From the NCBI GenBank assembly GCA_041920215.1, contig JAYRSJ010000007.1, forward strand, positions 102,964 through 166,963: a stretch of DNA of 64,000 bases. The letters run 5' to 3'. The translations under genes and the position numbers were made by a program. The DNA comes from JAYRSJ01 sp041920215. GTDB taxonomy: Bacteria; Pseudomonadota; Gammaproteobacteria; Burkholderiales; Burkholderiaceae_C. The notes under the pieces are model-generated. The model ran no database searches, had not been told where the DNA came from, and saw nothing but the letters and a program-made list of their open reading frames with translations. Each line of letters starts with the position of its first letter. Position 1 is the first letter of the stretch. Positions 10,857 to 20,482 of this stretch are shown piece by piece.

Positions 10857-11503
10857 AAGCCTTGCAGAACGAAAGCCTGAAAGCGGCGCTGGCGCGCTTC
10901 GACGCCCGGCCGCAGCGCGAACGGCTGCTGATCCTGGGCGCGGTGCTGGCCCTGGCCTTTCTGCTGCTGGATCGCGCCTGGATCATGCCGGCCTGGCGCG
11001 ACTACCAGAGCCAGCGCGCCCTGCTCGCCCAGGCCCAGGCCGCCCAGGAGCAGCTGCGCGCGGCCCTGGCCCAGCGCCAGCAGCTGGCGCGCGAGCAGGG
11101 CCAGACCCTGCTGCGCGAGCTGAGCCAGGCGCGCAGCCAGCTGCAGCGCAGCGAGGCCCAGCTGGCCCAGCGCGGCGGTGCCCTGGTGCATGCCAGCGAG
11201 ATGGTGGCCCTGCTGGAGGGCGTGCTGAAGGACAAGGGACCGGGCCTGCGCCTGGTCGGCCTGCAGAACCTGCCGCGCAGCGAGCTGGGTAGCAGCGCCG
11301 AGACCCGCCTGTACCGCCACGGCGTCGAGCTGACGCTGGAGGGCAGCTACGCCGAGCTGCTGGCCTATTGCCAGGCCCTCGAAGCCCTGCCGCAGAAACT
11401 GCTGTGGGGCGGCCTGCAGCTGGATGCCCAGCAACACCCGCGGCTGCGCCTGCAGCTGCGCCTCTACACCCTCAGTCAGGATAGCCAATGGCTGGAGCTC
11501 TGA
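10853..11503 (+). CDS. mshJ: MSHA biogenesis protein MshJ (PilO-like)
   Basis: Inner-membrane assembly protein, 216 aa, PilO/GspM-like. One transmembrane helix (about residues 26-46, LLILGAVLALAFLLLDRAWI) is followed by a periplasmic Gln/Ala-rich coiled coil (50-110) and a C-terminal alpha/beta domain (ELTLEGSYAELLAYCQALEAL). It should pair with the PilN-like protein to link the cytoplasmic motor to the secretin. The last 16 bp overlap mshK in another frame. Confidence 0.82.
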   Translation: MKALQNESLKAALARFDARPQRERLLILGAVLALAFLLLDRAWIMPAWRDYQSQRALLAQAQAAQEQLRAALAQRQQLAREQGQTLLRELSQARSQLQRSEAQLAQRGGALVHASEMVALLEGVLKDKGPGLRLVGLQNLPRSELGSSAETRLYRHGVELTLEGSYAELLAYCQALEALPQKLLWGGLQLDAQQHPRLRLQLRLYTLSQDSQWLEL

Positions 11504-11919
11504 ATCTCGTGAGGCTCGCCGGCCTGGCCCTGCTGTGCCTGGGCAGCGCCAGCCTGCGCGCCCAGAGTCTGGCCGACCCGACCCGCCCGCCGGCCGCGCT
11601 GGCCCCGGCGGCGAGCGCCGCAACAGCCGGGCCTGCCGCTTCAGCGCCGCCGACCCGGGAGCCCGCATTGCAGGCCCTGCGCCTGGGACCGGATCTGGCT
11701 CCCAGCGCCCTGGTGGACGGCCGGCTGCTGCGGGTGGGCGACCGCCTGGGCGCGCTGCGGGTACAGGCCATTGCCGCCGAAGGCGTGCTGCTGCAAAAAC
11801 CCGAGGGCGGCAGCCAGTGGCTGCGCCTCAACCCGGCCGTGCGCAAGAGCGCCGCTGCGGTCCAGCCGGCCCGGCTGCCGACGGCGCAGCCCAGCCGCCC
11901 GGCCAAGGAGAACCCGTGA
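11488..11919 (+). CDS. mshK: MSHA biogenesis protein MshK (PilP/GspC-like)
   Basis: Small periplasmic protein, 143 aa, with a Sec-type N-terminus (LAGLALLCLGSASLRAQS). The SLADPTRPP segment is typical of MshK/PilP-type proteins. The middle is Ala/Pro-rich (32-55), then a compact beta domain around VDGRLLRVGDRLGALRVQAI resembling the GspC homology region that contacts secretin N-domains. Sits between mshJ (16-bp overlap) and mshL (stop and start share bases). Sequence is short and low in complexity, so the assignment leans on synteny. Confidence 0.75.
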   Translation: MAGALNLVRLAGLALLCLGSASLRAQSLADPTRPPAALAPAASAATAGPAASAPPTREPALQALRLGPDLAPSALVDGRLLRVGDRLGALRVQAIAAEGVLLQKPEGGSQWLRLNPAVRKSAAAVQPARLPTAQPSRPAKENP

Positions 11920-13487
11920 TGATGACGACGATGAGCCCGTTTGCAGGCCTGGGCCTGGCGCTGACCCTGGCCACCGTATTGCTGGGTCCGGCCCGCGCCA
12001 GCGCCGAGCCACGTTTCGATCTGGCGGTCAACCAGGCACCGGCCAACCAGGTCTTCGCCCAGCTGGCCGAGGGCACCGACTACAGCATGCTGCTGCCGCC
12101 CGAGCTGGCCGGCACGATCAGCATCACGCTGAAGAACACCACGCTGCTGGAGGCGCTGGACAGCCTGCGCGAGCTCTACGGCTATGAGTACCGGGTGGTC
12201 GGCAAGCGCATCTTCGTGCGGCCCAACGGGGTGCAGACCCGGCTGTTCCGCATCAACTACCTGCCCGGGCGGCGCCAGGGCGCCAGTGATATCCGGGTGA
12301 CCTCGGGCGCCATCACCCAGGCCGGCAGCAATGGCCAGAACGGCAATGGCAGCAGCAACAACAGCAACGCGCCGCAGCCCAACCCGGCGCAGAGCCAGCG
12401 CGCCGACGACAGCGCCCATGTGCGCACCACCTCGGACGCCGACTTCTGGCGCGAGGTGCAGAGCTCGCTGAATGCGCTGGTGGGCCGCGAGGGCGGCCGC
12501 TCGGTGGTGCTAAATCCGGCGGCCGGCGTGGTCGTCGTGCGCGCCACGCCCAGCGAGCTGGGCGGGGTCGAGAGCTATCTGAAGGCGGTGCAGCTGAGCA
12601 TCGAGCGCCAGGTGATGATCGAGGCCAAGATCATCGAGGTGGAGCTCAACGAGGGCGCCCAGACCGGCATCAACTGGAATGCCTTCGCCAGCAATCTGCT
12701 CGACGGCCGGCTCAAGGCCACGATAGGCGTGGGCGCGCCGGGCGTGACGCTCAATGCCAACGGCAGCCATAGCGACGGCGCCGGCAACAGCGTCACCGCC
12801 GGCGGCACGATGAGCACCAGTGCCGGCGGCCAGGGCTTCTACGGCCTGGCGCTGCAGGCGCAGAACTTCTCGGCCCTGCTGAACTTCCTGGAGACCCAGG
12901 GCAAGGCCCATGTGCTGTCCAGCCCGCGCATCGCGACGCTGAACAACCAGAAGGCGGTGCTGAAGGTGGGCACCGACGAGCTCTTCGTCACCGGCGTGAC
13001 CACCACCACCACGGTCAGCGGCACCACCCCGATCGCCAATCCCTCGCTGACGCTGCAGCCCTTCTTCAGCGGCATCGCGCTGGACGTGACGCCGCAGATC
13101 GACGCCGAGGGTCAGGTCATGCTGCATGTGCACCCCTCGATCAGCGTGGTGGTCGAGCGCAACAAGAACATCGACCTCGGCTCGCTGGGCAACTTCCGCC
13201 TGCCGCTGGCCACCTCCACCGTCAACGAAACCGATTCCATCGTGCGGGTGCGCGACAGCCAGATCGTCGCGATCGGCGGCCTGATGCTGCAGTCCAACCG
13301 CGACGAACGCTCCGGCCTGCCCGGCATCAGCGACGCGCCGGTGATCGGCGGGCTGTTCCGCCAGAAGAGCAGCGCCGAGCGCAAGCGCGAGCTGGTCATC
13401 CTGATCAAGCCCACCGTCATCAAGGCCGATGGCGACTGGCCGGAAGCGGCCGCGGCCGCTGCCGCCCAAACGAACCCGGTGCGCTGA
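11919..13487 (+). CDS. mshL: MSHA outer-membrane secretin MshL
   Basis: Secretin that forms the outer-membrane pore for the pilus, 522 aa. ATG 11919 is chosen because AAGGAG lies 8 nt upstream. An N-terminal signal peptide (to about ASAEP, residue 30) is not a lipobox, unlike the lipoprotein MshL of Vibrio. An STN-like domain (FDLAVNQAPANQVFAQLAEGT) is followed by an Asn/Ser-rich linker (~130-160) and the secretin core: NEGAQTGINWNAF, then VLSSPRIATLNNQKAVLKVG and, near the end, VRDSQIVAIGGLMLQ with ELVILIKPTVI. Only 1 bp separates it from mshE. Confidence 0.9.
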   Translation: MMTTMSPFAGLGLALTLATVLLGPARASAEPRFDLAVNQAPANQVFAQLAEGTDYSMLLPPELAGTISITLKNTTLLEALDSLRELYGYEYRVVGKRIFVRPNGVQTRLFRINYLPGRRQGASDIRVTSGAITQAGSNGQNGNGSSNNSNAPQPNPAQSQRADDSAHVRTTSDADFWREVQSSLNALVGREGGRSVVLNPAAGVVVVRATPSELGGVESYLKAVQLSIERQVMIEAKIIEVELNEGAQTGINWNAFASNLLDGRLKATIGVGAPGVTLNANGSHSDGAGNSVTAGGTMSTSAGGQGFYGLALQAQNFSALLNFLETQGKAHVLSSPRIATLNNQKAVLKVGTDELFVTGVTTTTTVSGTTPIANPSLTLQPFFSGIALDVTPQIDAEGQVMLHVHPSISVVVERNKNIDLGSLGNFRLPLATSTVNETDSIVRVRDSQIVAIGGLMLQSNRDERSGLPGISDAPVIGGLFRQKSSAERKRELVILIKPTVIKADGDWPEAAAAAAAQTNPVR

Positions 13488-13488
13488 G

Positions 13489-15201
13489 ATGGCCAGGCCC
13501 GAACGTGTACGCCTCGGCGATCTGCTGGTGCAGCAGGCGCTGATCAGCGCCGAGCAGCTGGGCGAGGCGCTGGCCTCGCAGCGCCAGAGCGGCCGCAAGC
13601 TCGGCCGGGTGATCATCGACCAGGGCTGGGTGTCGGAGGAGCAGATCGCCCAGGCCCTGGGCAAGCAGCTGCGCATTCCCTTCGTCGACCTGGCGCGCCG
13701 CACCGTGCGCCCCGAGGTGGCGCGCCTGCTGCCCGAGGTGCAGGCGCGGCGCCTGCGCGCGCTGCCGCTGGAGCAAAGCGGCGGCGTCGTGATGGTGGGC
13801 ATGGCCGACCCCAGCGACATCAATGCCTACGACGAGGTGGCGCGCCTGATCAAGGGCGACTTCGACCTGGTGGTGGTGGCCGAAACCCCGCTGCTGGCGG
13901 CGATGGATGCGGCCTACCAGGGCGCCGGCGAGATCGCCGGCCTGGCCAAGCAGCTGACCAGCGATCTGGCCAGCGTCGAGCTGGACCTGGGCGATCTGCT
14001 GGGCCTGAACGCCGGCACCGCCGAGGACGCGCCGGTGGTGCGCCTGCTGCTGTCGGTGTTCGAGGAGGCGCTGAGGGTGCGTGCCTCCGACATCCATATC
14101 GAGCCGCAGGAAAAGCATCTGCGCATCCGCTACCGCATCGACGGCGTGCTGCATGTGCAGACCGAGGCCGACCCCAAGATCGCCGGCGCGGTGGCGCTGC
14201 GGCTGAAGCTGATGTCCGGCCTGGACATCTCGGAGAAGCGCCTGCCGCAGGACGGCCGCTTCGCGGTCAAGCTCAAGAGCGGCGCGGTCGATGTGCGCCT
14301 CTCCACCATGCCCACCCAGTATGGCGAGTCGGTGGTGATGCGCCTGCTGAGCCAGAGCGGCGGCCTCCTGAGCCTGCCGGCCCTGGACCTGCCGCCCCAT
14401 GTGGCGGCCGCGATCAAGCGGGCCATCGCCAAGCCCAGCGGCATGGTGCTGGTGACCGGCCCCACCGGCAGCGGCAAGACCACCACCCTCTATGCGGCGC
14501 TGCACGAGCTCAACAGCACCGGACGCAAGATCATCACCGTCGAGGACCCGGTCGAGTACCGCCTGCCGGGTCTGAACCAGGTGCAGGTGATGGAGAAGAT
14601 CGACCTGAGCTTCGGCCGCGTGCTGCGCGCCGCGCTGCGCCAGGACCCCGACATCATCCTGGTCGGCGAGATGCGCGATCTGGAGACCGCCGAGATCGGC
14701 CTGCGCGCCGCGATGACCGGCCATCTGGTGCTCTCGACGCTGCACACCAATGACGCCGCCTCGACCCCGGTGCGCCTGATCGATATGGGCGTGGCCCGCT
14801 TCATGGTGGCCACCTCGCTGCAGCTGGTGCTGGCCCAGCGCCTGGTGCGCCTGGTCTGTCCCCATTGCGCCGAGCCGCAGCAGCCCGACGAGCATGAGCT
14901 GGCCTGGCTGCGCGAGTTCTCCGACCACCGGGCCACCGATTACAGCGGCCTGCGCCGCGGCCGCGGCTGCGGCAAATGCAGCAGCACCGGATACGCCGGC
15001 CGCACCGGCGTCTACGAGTACCTGGAGATGGACCGCGAGCTGGTGCAGGCGGTCAGCCATGAAGACCCCAATGTGCTGGCCGACGCCGCGCGCCGCCAGA
15101 TGGCCGGCCGCACGCTGGCCCGCGAGGCCCTGAAGCTGGCACTGGCCGGCCGCACCTCGGTGGCCGAGGCCATGGGCGTCAGCGGCCAGGTGGATGACTG
15201 A
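13489..15201 (+). CDS. mshE: MSHA pilus extension ATPase MshE with c-di-GMP-binding MshEN domain
   Basis: Hexameric GspE-family ATPase that powers pilus extension, 570 aa. Residues 8-31 and 37-60 form two MshEN repeats (RLGDLLVQQALIS..., KLGRVIIDQGWVS...), the module that binds cyclic di-GMP; the first repeat has Ala where the consensus Gly stands. The ATPase core has Walker A GPTGSGKT (324-331), Asp box EDPVEYR, Walker B DPDIILVGEMRD and a His box STLHTNDAAS. A zinc-type tetracysteine (CPHC ... CGKC) lies near residues 458-500. Directly follows mshL, so mshM and mshN are absent from their usual place. Confidence 0.94.
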   Translation: MARPERVRLGDLLVQQALISAEQLGEALASQRQSGRKLGRVIIDQGWVSEEQIAQALGKQLRIPFVDLARRTVRPEVARLLPEVQARRLRALPLEQSGGVVMVGMADPSDINAYDEVARLIKGDFDLVVVAETPLLAAMDAAYQGAGEIAGLAKQLTSDLASVELDLGDLLGLNAGTAEDAPVVRLLLSVFEEALRVRASDIHIEPQEKHLRIRYRIDGVLHVQTEADPKIAGAVALRLKLMSGLDISEKRLPQDGRFAVKLKSGAVDVRLSTMPTQYGESVVMRLLSQSGGLLSLPALDLPPHVAAAIKRAIAKPSGMVLVTGPTGSGKTTTLYAALHELNSTGRKIITVEDPVEYRLPGLNQVQVMEKIDLSFGRVLRAALRQDPDIILVGEMRDLETAEIGLRAAMTGHLVLSTLHTNDAASTPVRLIDMGVARFMVATSLQLVLAQRLVRLVCPHCAEPQQPDEHELAWLREFSDHRATDYSGLRRGRGCGKCSSTGYAGRTGVYEYLEMDRELVQAVSHEDPNVLADAARRQMAGRTLAREALKLALAGRTSVAEAMGVSGQVDD

Positions 15202-15218
15202 GCGGACCCCGCCCGACG

Positions 15219-16481
15219 ATGCCGCACTACGCCTACACCGCCCGCAGCGGCGCTGAGCAGATCAGCGGCGTGCTGGAGGCCGCCAGCCCGAGCGCCGTGG
15301 CCGAGGTGCTGCGCGGCCGCGGCCATCTGCCGCTGAGCATCGCGCCGGCCCGCGGCGCCGCGGCAGCGGCCGACAAGGCGGCCGCCGGCAAGGCCGCCGA
15401 GGCGCTCGGCCTGGAGCGCCTGCTGCAGCGCTGGACGCTGCCGGAGGTGGGCACGGTGGACCTGATGCTGATGAGTCGCCAGCTGCACACGCTCTTGCGC
15501 GCCGGCGTGCCCATACTGCGGGCCCTGGCCGGCCTGCAGGAATCGGCCACCCATGAGCGCCTGCGCCAGACCCTGCTGGCGCTGCGCCAGAGCCTGGAGT
15601 CGGGCATCGATTTCTCCACCTCGCTGGCCCAGCATCCGCGGGTCTTCAGCGGTTTCTATGTGGCCCTGGTGCGGGTCGGCGAGATGACCGGGCGGCTGGA
15701 CGAGGTGCTGCTGCGCCTCTACCACCATCTGGAGTTCGAGCTCTTCATGAGCCAGCAGGTCAAGAGCGCGCTGCGCTACCCCATGTTCGTCGGCATCGCG
15801 ATGATCGCCGCCGTCGCGACGATCAATGTGCTGGTGATCCCGGCCTTCGCCGGCGTGTTCAAGAGCCTGGGGGCCGAGCTGCCGCTGGCCACCCAGGCGC
15901 TGATCGCCATGTCCAGCTTCACCGTCAAGTACGGCTGGGCGCTGGGCCTGGGGGGTGTCGGCGGCGGGTGGCTGTGGCGGCGCTGGACCGCCACCGAGGC
16001 CGGCCAGCTCTGGTGGGACGAGCACAAGCTGCGTCTGCCGCTGGCCGGCAAGATCGTCAAGAAGGCCATGCTGGCGCGCATGGCGCGCTCGCTGTCGCTG
16101 TCGCTGAAATCCGGCGTGCCGGTGGAGCAGGCGCTGACGGTGGTGGCGCAGACGGTGGACAACCGCTTCATGCAGACCAAGGTCGAGCGCATGCGCGAGA
16201 ACGTCGAGCGCGGCGACTCGATCCTGCGCGCGGCGGCGGCCAGCGGCGTCTTCACCCCGGTGGTGCTGCAGATGGTGGCGGTCGGCGAGGAGACCGGCGC
16301 ACTGGACGAGCTGCTGGAAGAGGTGGGCACGCTCTACACCAACGAGGTGCAGTACGAGCTCAAGACCCTGGGCCAGCAGATCGAACCCATCCTGATCCTC
16401 TTCCTGGGCGTGCTGGTGCTGGTGCTGGCGCTGGGCGTGTTCCTGCCGATCTGGGATCTGGGCCGTGTCTCGATCAAGTAA
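15219..16481 (+). CDS. mshG: MSHA inner-membrane platform protein MshG (GspF/PilC family)
   Basis: Polytopic inner-membrane protein of 420 aa that couples the MshE motor to pilin insertion. Begins MPHYAYTARSG, the usual GspF-family opening. Two T2SF domains are visible, about residues 85-205 (MSRQLHTLLRAGVPILRAL, VRVGEMTGRLDEVL) and 285-410 (MARSLSLSLKSGVPVEQAL, VAVGEETGALDELL), with transmembrane helices near 190-210, 240-260 and 390-412. Starts 17 bp after mshE. A 206-bp gap follows before the pilin gene. Confidence 0.92.
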   Translation: MPHYAYTARSGAEQISGVLEAASPSAVAEVLRGRGHLPLSIAPARGAAAAADKAAAGKAAEALGLERLLQRWTLPEVGTVDLMLMSRQLHTLLRAGVPILRALAGLQESATHERLRQTLLALRQSLESGIDFSTSLAQHPRVFSGFYVALVRVGEMTGRLDEVLLRLYHHLEFELFMSQQVKSALRYPMFVGIAMIAAVATINVLVIPAFAGVFKSLGAELPLATQALIAMSSFTVKYGWALGLGGVGGGWLWRRWTATEAGQLWWDEHKLRLPLAGKIVKKAMLARMARSLSLSLKSGVPVEQALTVVAQTVDNRFMQTKVERMRENVERGDSILRAAAASGVFTPVVLQMVAVGEETGALDELLEEVGTLYTNEVQYELKTLGQQIEPILILFLGVLVLVLALGVFLPIWDLGRVSIK

Positions 16482-16687
16482 GCAATGCCTGCCAAGCCCC
16501 CCTCACGCCCTCGCTGTGGCGCCGACGCCATCAGCGCTGCCGGCGCATTCGAGAACAAATGCCGCGACGGCCCGGCGCGCGAGCCCCCAGCCCTTATCGC
16601 ACTTGGATTTCGCGTCCGGTCTGTCCATCATCCCGTTCATACCTTCAACCCTCATCAACACCGCAACCCGGCCCAGGAGCTACGACC

Positions 16688-17122
16688 ATGAATCCGAACC
16701 ACAGCCACCACAACAGTAACAACCGCCAGCGCAGCGCCCAGCAAGGCTTCACCCTGATCGAACTGATCGTCGTGATCGTGATCCTGGGCGTGCTGGCGGC
16801 CACAGCGCTGCCCAAGTTCTTCGACGTCAGCGATGACGCCAAGGCCTCGGCCCTGAAGGGCGTGGTCGGCGCGGCCGCCAGCGCGCACTCGCTGAACTAC
16901 GGCGGCTGCGCGGTCAAGAACCATGCGGCCGACAGCGCCAAATGCTTCAAGGTGGACAACTGCAACGACACCGCCAGCCTGATGCAAGGCGGCCTGCCCG
17001 ATGGCTACACCATCGCCGATGCCGATCTGACGACCACCAACGGCACCAACGCCACCTGCACGATCACACAGACGGCCAGCACCAACACCGCCACCTTCAT
17101 CGGCATCTCGGCCGGCAACTGA
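16688..17122 (+). CDS. mshA: MSHA-type major pilin (MshA-like type IV pilin)
   Basis: Type IVa-like pilin of 144 aa, the likely major subunit. ATG 16688 has an AGGAG upstream. A long hydrophilic leader of 20 residues rich in Asn, His and Gln ends in QQG, cut by prepilin peptidase before FTLIELIVVIVILGVLAATALP, with Glu5 present. The globular part has Cys pairs (YGGCAVKN, KCFKVDNC, CTITQ) and a Thr/Asn-rich tail, TNTATFIGISAGN. The long gap before it suggests its own promoter, as expected for an abundant subunit, though no clear promoter boxes are visible. Confidence 0.88.
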   Translation: MNPNHSHHNSNNRQRSAQQGFTLIELIVVIVILGVLAATALPKFFDVSDDAKASALKGVVGAAASAHSLNYGGCAVKNHAADSAKCFKVDNCNDTASLMQGGLPDGYTIADADLTTTNGTNATCTITQTASTNTATFIGISAGN

Positions 17123-17137
17123 TCGATCCGCCCCGGC

Positions 17138-20100
17138 ATGGCGCTGCGCCTGTACTTGCTGCTGCTAGTGGCCCTGGGCCTGCTCATCGCAGGCCCGGCC
17201 GCGGCGGCCAGCTACAACTACCGCAGCGACGTCTTCGCCTGGGAAACCGCCGCCCATGCGGTGGTCTGGGACCGCAGCTGCACCGGCTATCCCGGCGATG
17301 ACGACCAGGCCACGATCGCCTTCAGCGGCGGCTTCCAGTTCCGTTTCGCCGGCGTCAACTACAGCTCGGTGCGGGTGCTGGCCAACGGCATGCTGCAGTT
17401 CGGCGCCGACACCGGCTTCTTCCGCGACTACAGCAACGGCCCGCTGCCGGTGGGCACGGCCAGCGCCCGCTCGGGCTGCGTGGCCACAGCGACCGCCCGG
17501 GTGCTGATGGCCTACTGGACCGATCTCAACCCCTCGCAAAACGGCAGCGGCAATGTCACCTGGGAGCAAAAAGGCACGGCACCGAACCGCCGCCTGGTCG
17601 TGTCCTGGAACGGCGTCTACCAGTACAACACCAGCACGCCCTACGCGCTGCAGGTGATCCTCTACGAGAACGGCGAGTTCAAGTACCAGTACGGCAATGC
17701 CAACGCCACCGGCTCGGGCGCCACGATAGGCGTGCAGGTCGATGCCGGCGACTACACGCTGTACTCCTACAACAGCGGCTACAACGCCAACGGCTCGGCG
17801 ATACGCTGGTACCAGCCCTCGGGCGATCCCAGCCGCCAGGCCGAGTACCGCTTCGACGAGTACAGCTACAGCGGCCGCATCGGCGAAGTGGCCGACAGCT
17901 CGGGCATGGACAACCACGGTGTGCGGGTGGGCAGCGCCAGCACGGTGGCCAATGGCCGCGTCTGCCGCGCGCTCTCCATCCCCGCCAACAGCAGCGCCAG
18001 CAGCAGCGGCGTCGACAGCCTGCTGAACATCTCGGCCGGCGTCGGCAGCCGCGGCGCCCTGTCCTTTTTCTTCCGCGGCAACTCGGCCTGGAACAGCGGC
18101 AGCCCCGGCCTGCTGATGGACGCCGGATCGCAGGCGGCCCAGCCCTTCTACCTGCAGCGCGACGCCAACGGCGCGCTGCGCTTTCGCCTCAGCGACAGCG
18201 CCGGCACCCTGCTGACCGCCAGCACCGCGGCGCAGAGCCACGCCGCTGGCAGCTGGGTGCATGTGGCGGCCACCTGGCGCCTGGCCAGCGGCAACAACCA
18301 GTCGCAGCTACGTCTGTATGTCAACGGCACGCTGCTGGCCAGCGCGGTGGGCACCACCAACGGCAATCTGGCTGGCTCGATAGGCGCGCTGATGGTGGGC
18401 GACAACCGCGGCAGCAGCACGCCCAGCGGCGGCACCCTGAACTCGGCCAACGGTGCGATCGACGAGCTGCGCATCTACAACTACGACATCGGTCCGGTCG
18501 AGATCGCGCTGGACCGCAACCCGGTCCATGACTGTCTGCCGCCGCTGGACCATCTGGAGCTGCGCCATGACAGCGGCAGCGGCCTGACCTGCGCGCCCAG
18601 CACCTTCACCGTGGTGGCCTGCCAGGACGCCAGCTGCAGCAGCGAGTACAGCGGCGGCGTCAGCGGCAGCCTGGCCAGCAGCGGCGGCACGGTCAGCTGG
18701 CCCGGCGGCCAGGGCTTCGCCATCGCGCCCGGCAGCAGCCGCAGCACGGTGAGCCTGCAGCTGACCAGTGTCGGCAGCACCACGCTCTCGGCCAGCGCCA
18801 GCAGCCCCAGCGCCAGCGGCGCCACCCAATGCCAGTTCGGCGGCAGCAGCAGCTGCGTCTACAGCGCCGCGGCTGCCGGCTTCGTGCTGGGCGTGCCGGA
18901 TCACCGCGCCGAAACCGCGCAGACCCTCAGCATCGCGGCGGTGCGCAGCGACGATGCGAGCAAGAGCTGCGCGCCCGCCTTCGCCAATGTCAGCAAGGCG
19001 CTGACGCTGGCCTGCAGCCATCAGAACCCCGCGAGCGGCCGGCGCGCGGTGCGGCTGGCCGGCCAGGCGCTCAACAGCAGCGGCAATGCGATGGCAGCCT
19101 GCGACGGCGCGGGCCGCACGCTGAACCTCGGCTTCAATGCTCAGGGCCAGGCCACGGTCGAGCTGCGCTATGCCGACGCGGGCCGGGTGCAGCTGACGGC
19201 CAGCTATAGCGGCAGCGGCGACGAGGCCGGCCTGCAGATGCAGGGCACGAGCAGCTTCATCGCCGCGCCCAGCAGCTTCGGCATCAGCGCCACCGGGCCC
19301 TTCCGGGCCGGCCAGGGCTTTGCGGCCACCCTCAGCGCCCTCAACGCGGCGGGCGCGGTCACGCCCAGCTTCGGCCACGAAAGCCCGGCGCCCATAGTGG
19401 CGCTGGCCCACAGCCGGCTCAGCCCCAACCATGCCGCCGCCAGCGACGGCCAGTTCAGCGGCTTCGCCGGCAGCTTCGAGCAGGGCGTGGCCCAGCCCGG
19501 TGGCCTGAGCTGGAGCGAGGTCGGCAGCCTGCGCCTGGACGCCAGCCAGAGCAACTATCTGGGCAGCGGCATGGCCGTCAGCGGCAGCAGTGCCAGCGTC
19601 GGGCCCTTCACACCCCATCACTTCGATCTGCAGGCCACGCCGGCCTGCGGCAGCTTCAGCTATGCCGGCCAGCCCTTCATGCTGCGCATCTGGGCGCGCA
19701 ATGCCGGCAACAGCACCACGGTCAACTACGACCATGCCGGCGCGACGGCGCGTGCCGGCACACTCAGCGAAGCCACGGCCCTGGGCCTGGGCGCGCTGAG
19801 CGGCGCTGCGGTGCCGGCCACGGCCTTCAGTGCCGGCATCGCGACGCTGAACAACAGCGTCAGCTATGTCTACGGCAACAAGCTCGGCGCACCGGCCGAG
19901 CTGCAGCTGCGCTACACCGATGGCGATGCCATCAGCTCGGCGATGGGCAGCCCGATCGAGGAGGCCAGCATGCCGCTGCGCAGCGGCCGGCTGCGCCTCA
20001 GCAATGCCTTCGGCCCGGCCGCCCGGCCGCTGGACCTGGCGGTGCAGGCCCAGTACTGGAGCGGCGCCGCCTGGCTGCTCAACGAGGCAGACAGCTGCAG

Positions 20101-20482
20101 CAGCGTGCCGGCGGCGGCGGTCGTCCGCTTCAATGCGCTGGATGCGCGTGGCCAGGCCAGCGCCGCGATGAATGCCAGTGTGGACAGCGCGATCAGCCTC
20201 AGCGCCGGACGCGCGCTGCTGCGGGTCAAGCCAGCCAACCCGGCCGTGGCCGGCAGCCTGGACCTGGCGCTCAATCTGGGCGCCAGCGCCGTCGATCAGG
20301 CCTGCAGCGCGGTCAGCCCGCGGCCATCCAGCAGCGGTGCCGGCCTGCCCTGGCTGCGTGCGCAAAACGGCAGCGCCGGCGGCTGCGGCGCCGCCTGGGA
20401 CCGCGACCCCAGCGCACGCGCCAGCTTTGGCCTGGCAGCGCCCGAAACCCGCAAGACCCACCATGCCCGTGAAGTCTTCTGA
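17138..20482 (+). CDS. mshQ: MSHA biogenesis protein MshQ-like large secreted protein
   Basis: Secreted protein of 1114 aa, the largest in the window. A signal peptide (residues 1-24, ends AAAAS) is followed by an N-terminal beta domain (about 40-220, FSGGFQFRFAGVNYSSVRVLANG), and a LamG/concanavalin-like domain (about 240-445, with GSWVHVAATWRL and GAIDELRIYN). The remainder is Ser/Gly/Ala-rich and beta-strand-like with paired Cys, matching the C-terminal region of MshQ proteins. Family members sit beside the minor pilins and are thought to be a tip or surface adhesin. Overlaps mshC by 20 bp. Adhesin role is inferred. Confidence 0.82.
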   Translation: MALRLYLLLLVALGLLIAGPAAAASYNYRSDVFAWETAAHAVVWDRSCTGYPGDDDQATIAFSGGFQFRFAGVNYSSVRVLANGMLQFGADTGFFRDYSNGPLPVGTASARSGCVATATARVLMAYWTDLNPSQNGSGNVTWEQKGTAPNRRLVVSWNGVYQYNTSTPYALQVILYENGEFKYQYGNANATGSGATIGVQVDAGDYTLYSYNSGYNANGSAIRWYQPSGDPSRQAEYRFDEYSYSGRIGEVADSSGMDNHGVRVGSASTVANGRVCRALSIPANSSASSSGVDSLLNISAGVGSRGALSFFFRGNSAWNSGSPGLLMDAGSQAAQPFYLQRDANGALRFRLSDSAGTLLTASTAAQSHAAGSWVHVAATWRLASGNNQSQLRLYVNGTLLASAVGTTNGNLAGSIGALMVGDNRGSSTPSGGTLNSANGAIDELRIYNYDIGPVEIALDRNPVHDCLPPLDHLELRHDSGSGLTCAPSTFTVVACQDASCSSEYSGGVSGSLASSGGTVSWPGGQGFAIAPGSSRSTVSLQLTSVGSTTLSASASSPSASGATQCQFGGSSSCVYSAAAAGFVLGVPDHRAETAQTLSIAAVRSDDASKSCAPAFANVSKALTLACSHQNPASGRRAVRLAGQALNSSGNAMAACDGAGRTLNLGFNAQGQATVELRYADAGRVQLTASYSGSGDEAGLQMQGTSSFIAAPSSFGISATGPFRAGQGFAATLSALNAAGAVTPSFGHESPAPIVALAHSRLSPNHAAASDGQFSGFAGSFEQGVAQPGGLSWSEVGSLRLDASQSNYLGSGMAVSGSSASVGPFTPHHFDLQATPACGSFSYAGQPFMLRIWARNAGNSTTVNYDHAGATARAGTLSEATALGLGALSGAAVPATAFSAGIATLNNSVSYVYGNKLGAPAELQLRYTDGDAISSAMGSPIEEASMPLRSGRLRLSNAFGPAARPLDLAVQAQYWSGAAWLLNEADSCSSVPAAAVVRFNALDARGQASAAMNASVDSAISLSAGRALLRVKPANPAVAGSLDLALNLGASAVDQACSAVSPRPSSSGAGLPWLRAQNGSAGGCGAAWDRDPSARASFGLAAPETRKTHHAREVF

